A stretch of DNA of 64,000 nt from positions 62,001 through 126,000 of the forward strand of contig NZ_BRXS01000001.1 in assembly GCF_030159095.1 (NCBI RefSeq), written 5' to 3'. Under the pieces are notes generated by a model, which had not been told where the DNA came from, did not search any database, and saw only the letters and a list, made by a program, of their open reading frames with translations. How positions within the stretch are numbered: the first letter of the stretch is position 1; each line of letters begins with the position of its first letter. A program made the translations under genes and the position numbers. Positions 56,903-64,000 of the stretch are shown here, one piece after another. The stretch comes from Roseisolibacter agri. Its GTDB lineage: Bacteria > Gemmatimonadota > Gemmatimonadetes > Gemmatimonadales > Gemmatimonadaceae.

Positions 56903-59900
56903 GCGCCGAGCCGCTGGACCTGTTCGCGGCCGCGGCGGCGGAAGCCACGGCGTACGCGCCGCCCGCGCCCGCGGCCGACGACGTCCCGCGCTTCGATCCG
57001 ACGCGCGCGGAGCCGCTGCCGGCGGGCGTGACGATGCTGGAGGCGAGCGCCGGCACCGGGAAGACGTACAGCATCGCGTCGCTCGTGCTGCGCCTGGTCG
57101 TCGAGGAGCGGCTCGGCATCGACGAGATCCTGGTGGTGACGTTCACCGAGGCCGCGACCGCGGAGCTGCGCGACCGCGTGCGCCGCCGGCTGCGCGACGC
57201 GCTGACGCTGGCCGAGCGGGCGCTGGCGGCGGGCGCGATCCCGCCGGGCGACGCGATCGCCGCGCACGACGAGGTCGCGCGCACGCTGGTGACGCGCGCC
57301 ATCGCCGGCTCCGCGCTCGGCGACGCGGTGACGGCGCTGCGCACGGCGCTCGGCCGCTTCGACGACGCGCCGATCACGACCATCCACGGCTTCTGCCACC
57401 GCGTGCTGCGCGAGCGCGCGTTCGAGTGCGGCGGGGAGCTGGACGCCGAGCTGCTGACCGACGAGGCGGAGCTGCTGGAGGCGGTGGTGCGCGACTTCTG
57501 GGCGCGCGAGACCGCGCGACGCCCGGTCGCGCTGGTGGAGGCGCTGGTGGGGCGCGCGAAGGTCGGGCTGCCGATGCTGCAGGCGCTGGCGCGCCGCGCG
57601 GTGCGGCACCCGGAGTCGTGCTGCGTGCCCGCGCTCGACGACATGGACGGCGGCGCGTTCGAGACGCTGCTGGAGGAGCGCACGCGGCTCGCCACCGACA
57701 TCGCCGGCCGCTGGAGCGAGGAGGACACCGGCGACGTGTTCCGCCTCATCGACGAGGCGCGCACGGCGAAGATCCTCAGTGGCGTGAAGTGGAAGGCGGA
57801 CTCGCTGGACACGCGCGCGCGCACCATCGCGACGTGGGCGTCCGCCAGCCCGGCGACCGATCCGCTGCCGGAGAAGGAGCTGCGCTACTTCGGCGCGTCG
57901 GGGCTGCGCGAGGCGTGCAACAAGGGGAAGGAGGCGCAGGCGCCCGTCCATCCGCTGTGCGCGCGCATCGACGCGCTGCTGGATGCGGACGCGCGCCTGC
58001 AGGGCGCCGCGCTGATCGAGGCGCTGCGGCTGCAGCACGACTGCGTGGACTTCGCGCGCGCGGAGCTGGCGCGGCGCAAGCGCGCGGCGCGGCAGCACGG
58101 CTTCGACGACCTGCTGCGGCTGGTGCGCGACGCGCTGCGCCGCGACGCGGACGCCGCGGGCGAGCCGCTGGCCACCGCGCTGCGCGAGAGCTTCCGCGCC
58201 GCGCTGATCGACGAGTTCCAGGACACCGACGACGTGCAGTGGGAGATCTTCCGCCGCGCGTTCGCGACGTCGGGACATCGGCTGGTGCTCATCGGTGATC
58301 CGAAGCAGTCGATCTACGCCTTCCGCGGCGCGGACGTGGAGGCGTACCTGGCGGCGCGCGGCGCGGCGGGCACGCGCTGGGCGCTCGACGCGAACTGGCG
58401 CACGGAGGGCGCGCTGGTGGACGCGCTGCACGCGCTGTGGGGCGCGCACCCCGCGCCGTTCGCGGAGCCGGCCATCGCGTGGCGCGGCGTGCGCGCGCGA
58501 CACGGCGCGCCGCGGCTGCAGGGCGCGGGCGCGCCGCTGCGCGTGCGCTTCCTGGCGCGCGAGGGCGACCTCGCGCCCACGGGCACGAGCACGCTGATCA
58601 CGAAGGAGCGCCTCACGCCGCGTCTCCCGACGCTGGTCGCGAGCGACGTCGCGCGCTTCCTCGGCAGCGGCGCGACGATCCTCGAGCGTGTGGGCGGCCA
58701 CGACCGACCGCGCGCCGTGCGGCCGGCCGACGTCGCGGTGCTCGTGCGCTCGCACCAGCAGGCGCGCGACGTCCAGGCCGCGCTGCGGCGCGCAGGCGTG
58801 CCAGCGGTGATCCACGGCGCGGAGAGCGTGTTCGCGTCGCGCGAGGCGATCGAGCTGATCGCCGTGCTGGCCGCGGTGCTGGAGCCCGCGTCGCCGTCGC
58901 TCGCGCGCGCGGCGCTGGCGACGGATCTCCTGGGACTCGCGGCGGCGGCCGAGCTGGCGAACGGCGGCGCGCCGTTGGGTCCGGGCGACCTGCTGGCCGC
59001 GCTCGATGCCGACGATGCACGCTGGGACACGTGGGCCGAGCGGCTGCGCGCGTGGCGCGCGGCGTGGCGCGGCGACGGCGCGATGCGCGCGAGCGGCGCG
59101 TCCGGTGCCGGCGCGCCCGGCGTGATGCGCCTCGTGCGCGCGCTGTGCGACGAGCTGGCGCTGCCCGCGCGCCTGCTGGCGCTGGTGGACGGCGAGCGGC
59201 GGCTCACCAACCTGCTGCACCTCGGCGAGCTGCTGCACGCCGCGGCCACCGAGCGCGCGCTGGCGCCCGGCGCGACGCTGGCGTGGCTGCGCGAGCAGGT
59301 CGCGAACGCGGACTCCGGGCGCGACGACGCCGCGCGCCAGCTGCGACTGGAGAGCGACGACGAGGCCGCGCAGGTGGTGACGGTGCACTCCAGCAAGGGG
59401 CTGGAGTACGGCGCGGTGTGGTGCCCGTACCTGTGGGACGGCACGCTCTCGCACCGCAACGACCTCGCGTTCCCGCACGTGCGCGTGCCCGGCGCCGCGA
59501 CGCCGCGCGCGATCGACCTGCGCGGCGGGCCGCAGTCGCCCGCGGCGGCGCAGGTGGACGACGCGCGCTTCGCGGAGTCGCTCCGCCTCGCCTACGTCGC
59601 GATGACGCGCGCGCGGCACCAGGTCACGCTCTGGTGGGGCGCGGCGACGAGCTTCGACACCTCGCCGCTGGCGTGGCTGCTGCACGGCGACGACGCCGCG
59701 CTGGCGGACGGCGCGCGCTCGCCGCGCGCGGCGCTGCTCGACCTGCAGCTGAAGACGCGGGACGACGACGCGCTGCGCGACCGGCTGGAGGCGCTCGCCG
59801 CCGCGACGCCGGCGCTGATCGCGGTGGACGAGGAGGACGTGCGCGCGACGCCCGTGCGCTGGCGCGCGCCCGATGCGGCGCGCCCGGCGCTGGCCGCGCG

Positions 59901-60822
59901 CGCGTGGACGCGCACCGCGCCGCTGGACGACGGCTGGCGCATGGGCAGCTTCACGGCGCTCACGCGCGGCGCGCACGCGCACCGCGACGCCGAGGACGAC
60001 GCGGAGGTGCCCGAGGCGCTGGACGACGCGCGCCGCTCCGCGCCCGACGACGAGGGCGACGTGCCGCTGGCCGGCTTCCCGGCGAGCGCGCAGGCCGGTC
60101 TCTTCTTCCACGAGGTGCTGGAGCGCCACGATCCCGCCGCGCCCGAGACGCTGCCGCCGATGATCGACGACCGGCTGCACGCGTACGGCTTCGACGCGGC
60201 GCGCTGGACGGCGCCGGTGACCGGCGCGCTGCGCGGCGTGCTGGACGCGCCGCTGGCGGTGGACGGCGGCGCGACGCTGCGCCTGCGCGACGTGCCGATG
60301 GCGCAGCGCCTGACCGAGCTGCGCTTCGAGCTCCCGGCGTGCGATGCGAACGACGCCGCCATCTCGCCGGCGGCGCTCGCGCGCGCGTTCCGCGACCATC
60401 CGGGCGGCGCGCTCACCGGCGACGCGATGGCGCGCTACGCCGACCGTGTCGCCGCGCTCGGCTTCCGCCCGCTCCGTGGGTTCCTCACCGGCGCGATCGA
60501 CCTCGTGGCGCGCCACGCGGGGAAGTGGTGGCTGCTCGACTACAAGTCGAACCGGCTGGGCGCGCGGCGCGCGGACTACGCCGCGGAGCGGATGGCGCAG
60601 GAGATGGCGGACGCGCACTACGTGCTCCAGTACCACCTGTACGCCGTCGCGCTGCACCGCTGGCTGACGCTGCGCGTGCGCGACTACGACTGGGACCGCG
60701 ACGTGGGCGGCGCGTGCTACGTCTTCCTGCGCGGCATGGGCGACGGCACGGGCGTGTTCGTCGACCGGCCGCCGCGCGCGCGCATCGAGGCACTGGACCG
60801 CGTGCTGCGGGAGGGCGCATGA
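56899..60822 (+). CDS. recB: Exodeoxyribonuclease V subunit beta (RecB)
   Basis: 1307 residues from GTG 56899, sharing GTGA with the recC stop. UvrD-type helicase motifs are complete: I LEASAGTGKTYSIASL, Ia VVTFTEAATAELRDRV, II LIDEFQDTDDVQWEIF, III LIGDPKQSIYAFRGAD, IV-VI including VVTVHSSKGLEYGAVW and LRLAYVAMTRARHQ. The C-terminal nuclease domain has FLTGAIDLVARHAGKWWLLDYKSNRLG with the catalytic Asp/Lys (GAIDLV; DYKSN). This is the 3'-5' motor and the only nuclease of the complex. Length is a little above the E. coli protein. Confidence 0.96.
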   Translation: MSAEPLDLFAAAAAEATAYAPPAPAADDVPRFDPTRAEPLPAGVTMLEASAGTGKTYSIASLVLRLVVEERLGIDEILVVTFTEAATAELRDRVRRRLRDALTLAERALAAGAIPPGDAIAAHDEVARTLVTRAIAGSALGDAVTALRTALGRFDDAPITTIHGFCHRVLRERAFECGGELDAELLTDEAELLEAVVRDFWARETARRPVALVEALVGRAKVGLPMLQALARRAVRHPESCCVPALDDMDGGAFETLLEERTRLATDIAGRWSEEDTGDVFRLIDEARTAKILSGVKWKADSLDTRARTIATWASASPATDPLPEKELRYFGASGLREACNKGKEAQAPVHPLCARIDALLDADARLQGAALIEALRLQHDCVDFARAELARRKRAARQHGFDDLLRLVRDALRRDADAAGEPLATALRESFRAALIDEFQDTDDVQWEIFRRAFATSGHRLVLIGDPKQSIYAFRGADVEAYLAARGAAGTRWALDANWRTEGALVDALHALWGAHPAPFAEPAIAWRGVRARHGAPRLQGAGAPLRVRFLAREGDLAPTGTSTLITKERLTPRLPTLVASDVARFLGSGATILERVGGHDRPRAVRPADVAVLVRSHQQARDVQAALRRAGVPAVIHGAESVFASREAIELIAVLAAVLEPASPSLARAALATDLLGLAAAAELANGGAPLGPGDLLAALDADDARWDTWAERLRAWRAAWRGDGAMRASGASGAGAPGVMRLVRALCDELALPARLLALVDGERRLTNLLHLGELLHAAATERALAPGATLAWLREQVANADSGRDDAARQLRLESDDEAAQVVTVHSSKGLEYGAVWCPYLWDGTLSHRNDLAFPHVRVPGAATPRAIDLRGGPQSPAAAQVDDARFAESLRLAYVAMTRARHQVTLWWGAATSFDTSPLAWLLHGDDAALADGARSPRAALLDLQLKTRDDDALRDRLEALAAATPALIAVDEEDVRATPVRWRAPDAARPALAARAWTRTAPLDDGWRMGSFTALTRGAHAHRDAEDDAEVPEALDDARRSAPDDEGDVPLAGFPASAQAGLFFHEVLERHDPAAPETLPPMIDDRLHAYGFDAARWTAPVTGALRGVLDAPLAVDGGATLRLRDVPMAQRLTELRFELPACDANDAAISPAALARAFRDHPGGALTGDAMARYADRVAALGFRPLRGFLTGAIDLVARHAGKWWLLDYKSNRLGARRADYAAERMAQEMADAHYVLQYHLYAVALHRWLTLRVRDYDWDRDVGGACYVFLRGMGDGTGVFVDRPPRARIEALDRVLREGA

Positions 60823-62762
60823 GCGTCGAGGCCGACCTCTTCTCGTCGGTGGCGCAGCCGCTGGACGTCGGCGCGCTGGACCGCCGCACGGGCGACCGCG
60901 ACGCCGTGCCGGGGCTGGACGAGCTGCGCGCGCACGGCGTGCTGCGCGACGTGGACGTGCACTTCGCGCGCACCGTCGCGCGCCTCGCCGGCGTGCACGA
61001 TCCGCTCGTGCTGCTGGGCCTCGCGGTCGCCAGCCGCGCGCCGGGCGCGGGGCACGTGTGCGCGGAGCTGGACGCGCCCGAGCGGCTGGTGCGCATGGAG
61101 CGGGCGGAGGCCGCGACGCCGTGGCCCGACGCGGCCGCGTGGCGCGACGCGCTCGCGAACAGCGCGGTGGTCGTGGCGGCAGCCAACGCGGAGGCGGGGA
61201 CGACGTGCCCGCTCGTGCTCGACGGCCATCGCCTGTACCTCGCGCGCTACTGGGCCTACCAGCGGCGGCTGCAGGCGGCGCTGCGCGCGCGCGCCGGCGT
61301 GCTGCGCGCCGACGTCGACGAGCGGCTGCTGCGCGACGGGCTCGCGCGGCTCTTCCCGGCGACCGAAGGATCGGCGCCCGACCTGCAGCGCACGGCCGCC
61401 GCGGTGGCGGTGCTGCGGGCGCTGGCGGTGATCACCGGCGGGCCGGGCACGGGCAAGACGACGACGGTGCTCGCGGTGCTCGCGCTGCTGGTGGAGCAGG
61501 CGCTCGCGCGCGGCGAGACGCCGCCGCGCATCGCGCTCGCCGCGCCCACGGGCAAGGCCGCCGCGCGCCTGGCCGAGTCGGTGGTGTCGGGCCGCGCGCG
61601 CCTCGCGCTGCCTCCGGACGTGTCGACGCACGTCCCCGCGGAGGCGACGACGCTGCACCGCCTGCTGGGCTGGCAGCCGCGCACGCCCACGCGCTTCCGT
61701 CACGACGCCACGCACCCGCTGCCGTACGACGTGGTGGTGGTGGACGAGAGCTCGATGGTGGACCTGGCGCTGATGGCGAAGCTGCTCGACGCGGTGCCGT
61801 CGCACGCGCGGCTGGTGCTGCTCGGCGACCGCGACCAGCTGGCGAGCGTGGAGGCGGGGACGATCCTCGCCGACGTGTGCGGCGACGGTGACGTGCCGTG
61901 CAGCGCGACGTTCGGCGCACAGCTGGCGCGTGTGGGCGCGGCGGCGGGCACGCCGGCGGCCGGCAAGCTCCCAGCGGTGGCGGACGCGGTCGTGCGGCTG
62001 CGCGTGAGCCGCCGCTTCCACGACGACGGCGGGATCGGCGCGCTGGCGCGCGCGATCAACGACGGCGACGCGGCGCGCGCGCTCGCGGTGCTGGAGCACG
62101 ACGCCACGGGCCAGGTCGTGTGGGAGCCGTCGGACGGCGGCGTGGACCGCGCGGCGCTCGCGCCCGTGCGCCGGCTGGCGCTGCCGGCCTACCGCCAGAG
62201 CGTGATGCTCGACGGTCCGGCGGCCGCGCTGGCCGCGCTCGACCGGTTCCGCGTGCTCGCGGCGCATCGGGCGGGCACGGTCGGCGTGGCGGGGCTCAAC
62301 GGCGCGATCGTGGAGGCGCTGGCGCGCGAGGGCACGCTGCCGCGCGACGCGGCCGGCGCGCGGTGGTGGCACGGCCAGCCGGTGATGGTGACCGAGAACG
62401 ACCACGCGCTGGAGCTGTACAACGGCGACGTCGGCGTCGTGCTGCGCGACGGCGCCTCAGGCCTGCGCGCGTGGTTCCGCGCGTCGGACGGCGGCGTGCG
62501 CGCGCTGGCGCCCGCACGGCTCCCGGCGCACGAGACGGTCTTCGCGATGACCGTGCACAAGTCGCAGGGCTCGGAGTTCGACGAGGTGGTGCTCGTGCTG
62601 CCGCCGCGCCCGTCGCCGGTGCTGACGCGCGAGCTGCTCTACACGGGCGTCACGCGCGCGAAGTCGAAGGTGACGGTCGTCGGGAGCGCCGAGGTGCTGC
62701 GTGCCGGCATCGCGGAGCGCGTGCAGCGGGCGAGCGGGCTGCGGGAGGCGCTCTGGGGGTGA
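60819..62762 (+). CDS. recD: Exodeoxyribonuclease V subunit alpha (RecD)
   Basis: 647 residues from ATG 60819, overlapping the recB stop by ATGA. An N-terminal RecB-interaction region is followed by SF1B helicase motifs: ALAVITGGPGTGKTTTVLAVLALL (I), APTGKAAARLAES, VVVVDESSMVDLALMAKLL (II), VLLGDRDQLASVEAG (III) and FAMTVHKSQGSEFDEVVLVLP plus LLYTGVTRAKSKVTVVGS (V/VI). It is the fast 5'-3' motor of RecBCD. Element B3 starts two bases after its stop. Confidence 0.96.
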   Translation: MSVEADLFSSVAQPLDVGALDRRTGDRDAVPGLDELRAHGVLRDVDVHFARTVARLAGVHDPLVLLGLAVASRAPGAGHVCAELDAPERLVRMERAEAATPWPDAAAWRDALANSAVVVAAANAEAGTTCPLVLDGHRLYLARYWAYQRRLQAALRARAGVLRADVDERLLRDGLARLFPATEGSAPDLQRTAAAVAVLRALAVITGGPGTGKTTTVLAVLALLVEQALARGETPPRIALAAPTGKAAARLAESVVSGRARLALPPDVSTHVPAEATTLHRLLGWQPRTPTRFRHDATHPLPYDVVVVDESSMVDLALMAKLLDAVPSHARLVLLGDRDQLASVEAGTILADVCGDGDVPCSATFGAQLARVGAAAGTPAAGKLPAVADAVVRLRVSRRFHDDGGIGALARAINDGDAARALAVLEHDATGQVVWEPSDGGVDRAALAPVRRLALPAYRQSVMLDGPAAALAALDRFRVLAAHRAGTVGVAGLNGAIVEALAREGTLPRDAAGARWWHGQPVMVTENDHALELYNGDVGVVLRDGASGLRAWFRASDGGVRALAPARLPAHETVFAMTVHKSQGSEFDEVVLVLPPRPSPVLTRELLYTGVTRAKSKVTVVGSAEVLRAGIAERVQRASGLREALWG

Positions 62763-62763
62763 G

Positions 62764-63007
62764 GTGCTGCGTGCTGCGTCGCTGGCACCGTCGCGCCGGC
62801 CCTGTTGCCTGATGGAGGGATGCGGATGCTCCGGATGGAGACGGATGCTGCGGATCGCTCCACATGGCGGCGACGCTTCACGCACTTGGAGGAGCGATCC
62901 GAATGATCCGTTCCGATCCGGAGCATCCGCGTCCTCCCCAACAGGCGGAGGGGTCCGGCGGACCGACGCGTCCCGGGCAGCCGGATGCGCGGCACGCGGC
63001 ACGCAGC
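62764..63007. repeat. Family-B palindromic element B3
   Basis: Outer arms: GTGCTGCGTGCTGCGTC (62764-62780) versus GCACGCGGCACGCAGC (62992-63007). Inner arms: GAGGGATGCGGATGCTCCGG and ATGGAGACGGATGCTGCGGA (about 62816-62855), against GATCCGTTCCGATCCGGAGC and ATCCGCGTCCTC (about 62904-62936). CGGATCGCTCCACATGGCGG faces GGAGGAGCGATCCG. It fills the gap between the convergent stops of recD (62762) and the AAA+ gene (63012). Confidence 0.9.
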
Positions 63008-63011
63008 GGCT

Positions 63012-64000
63012 CTATCTGAGCGCCGCCACCACCAGCCCCGCGAGCCCCGCCAGCAGCCCCGCGGCGCCGAGCGCGATGCCGAGGAGCGCGGCATGCTGCG
63101 AGCGCGCCTCCACCGCCTGCAGCGCGAGCGCGGTGCGCGCGTCGGGGACGGCGACGTTCGGCCCGGCCGCGACCGCCGCATCCTCGTCGGCGAAGATCGA
63201 CTGCCGCATCACCGACTTCGCGGCCATCACGTCCTCGATCCCCTGCACGAAGTGGCGCTGGTGGATCCGCTTGCCGACGTCGACGCCCGGCTCCGCGGCC
63301 GCCGCGGCCGCCGCCTTCAGGACCGCGTTCTTGATGTCGCCGCCGCTCGCCGGATAGCGCTCCGCCAGCGCCGCGAAGTCCACGTCCGCCGACAGCGGCG
63401 TGTGCAGCGGGTGCAGCTGCACCTGCCAGATGCGCTCGCGCTCCGCGACGCCCGGCATCTCGAACAGCACGTGCGTGCGGATGCGGCGCTCGAACGCCGG
63501 GTCGAAGTTCGCGGCGAGGTTGGTCGCGAACACCACCACGCCGTTGAACGCCTCCAGCTCACGCAGCAGCACGTTGACGACCGTGTTCGCCTCGCGCTCC
63601 ATCGCCTGCCGCGCGCCGGCCGTGCGCCGCGCCGCGATCGCGTCCGCCTCGTCGAAGAAGAGCACCGCGTCGTCCTCGATCGCCGTGCGGAAGACCGCGG
63701 CGACGTTCTTCGCCGTCTCGCCGGCCCACATCGACTCGACGACCGAGTAGTTCACCACCAGCAGCTGCTTCCCGAGCGCGTGCGCGATCGCCTCGGCGCA
63801 GATCGTCTTCCCGGTGCCCGGTGGGCCGGCGAAGTTGAACGCGAGGCCGAGGCCCGTCGCGTGCCGCTCGCCGAGGCCCCAGCGCTCGAAGATCAGGGCG
63901 TGGTTGCGCACCTGCGCCAGCGCCTGCTCCAGCGTGCGCTGCGTCGCCGGCGGCAGGATCACGTCGGCGAAGGTGCGCTCCGGCGTGATGGTGTCGACCG
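63012..64000 (-). CDS. AAA+ ATPase with C-terminal membrane anchor (5' end outside window)
   Basis: Stop TAG at 63014-63012; the frame stays open to the right edge (VDTITPERTFADVILPPATQ), so the true start is beyond the window. Walker A FAGPPGTGKTICAEAIA, Walker B DDAVLFFDEADAIAARR, sensor 1 VVFATNLAANFD and the Arg finger DPAFERRIRTHVLF form one complete AAA module. The C-terminal RQSIF region is followed by a membrane helix (LLGIALGAAGLLAGLAGLVVAAL) ending in Arg. This is the 'AAA family with C-terminal helix' seen near remodelling or chaperone systems; no protease domain is visible in the part present. Confidence 0.88.
   Translation of the reverse strand, partial: VDTITPERTFADVILPPATQRTLEQALAQVRNHALIFERWGLGERHATGLGLAFNFAGPPGTGKTICAEAIAHALGKQLLVVNYSVVESMWAGETAKNVAAVFRTAIEDDAVLFFDEADAIAARRTAGARQAMEREANTVVNVLLRELEAFNGVVVFATNLAANFDPAFERRIRTHVLFEMPGVAERERIWQVQLHPLHTPLSADVDFAALAERYPASGGDIKNAVLKAAAAAAAEPGVDVGKRIHQRHFVQGIEDVMAAKSVMRQSIFADEDAAVAAGPNVAVPDARTALALQAVEARSQHAALLGIALGAAGLLAGLAGLVVAALR

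Noticed and set aside
1-64000. tRNA, rRNA, riboswitch and integrase searches by eye
   Set aside because: No cloverleaf with a CCA-type acceptor, rRNA-like segment, or tyrosine/serine recombinase motif could be identified. By-eye inspection cannot exclude a small RNA.

Overview
The window is 64 kb of very GC-rich bacterial chromosome. It carries about 46 protein genes, most of them complete. No rRNA, tRNA, CRISPR array, integrase or transposase gene was recognised. The GC content, PEP-CTERM proteins, large families of periplasmic lipoproteins, and SRPBCC/ArsR and DUF4440-type genes fit a soil Gemmatimonadota (Gemmatirosa/Gemmatimonas-like). This placement is an inference from gene style, not from a marker gene.

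Layout. 0-2 kb: a YqjD/YqjE-like stress-envelope pair and a small unknown gene. 2-3.5 kb: a visibly lower-GC insert whose single long reading frame is broken by an in-frame TAA; it lies between two copies of 'gene tail plus palindromic element'. 3.5-7.7 kb: a triple-X25 lipoprotein and a penicillin-acylase family Ntn hydrolase. 7.7-12.5 kb: two chemoreceptors (one soluble with a globin-like sensor, one membrane-bound) around a 2-hydroxyacid dehydrogenase. 12.5-19 kb: outer-membrane and lipoprotein genes, including a tandem duplication of an 800-residue repeat lipoprotein together with its promoter. 19-25.3 kb: a Ser/Thr kinase, an FMN-dependent 2-hydroxyacid oxidase, an operator-controlled cupin, and an mhqO/mhqD-like pair (ring-cleaving dioxygenase and hydrolase) behind a MarR-like dyad. 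25-36 kb: mixed metabolic genes, two LuxR-type paralogues, an amine oxidase, and thrB. 36-44 kb: a PEP-CTERM protein, an ABC-2 exporter, thrC and thrA. With thrB, the threonine branch of aspartate metabolism is thus spread over 10 kb on one strand. 44-49.6 kb: two disordered acidic proteins, an ArsR-SRPBCC-VOC set, a TolB-like lipoprotein and an MBL-fold hydrolase. 50-53.5 kb: a PAS/degenerate-GGDEF protein, RmuC and a second PEP-CTERM protein. 53.7-62.8 kb: a tight recC-recB-recD operon. The right edge cuts a membrane-anchored AAA+ ATPase.

The most unusual content is not a protein. Eight long imperfect palindromes (about 160-280 bp) are scattered through the window. Five (family A) share an 11-base terminal motif GCGCCGGACCC. 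Three (family B) have inner arms built on GGATGCGGATGCTCCGGAT and outer arms of tandem TGCGTGC heptamers facing inverted GCACGCA heptamers. Seven of the eight abut stop codons, often exactly between convergent genes. They look like a dispersed 3'-end-associated palindromic repeat superfamily, possibly mobile and possibly acting as transcription terminators.
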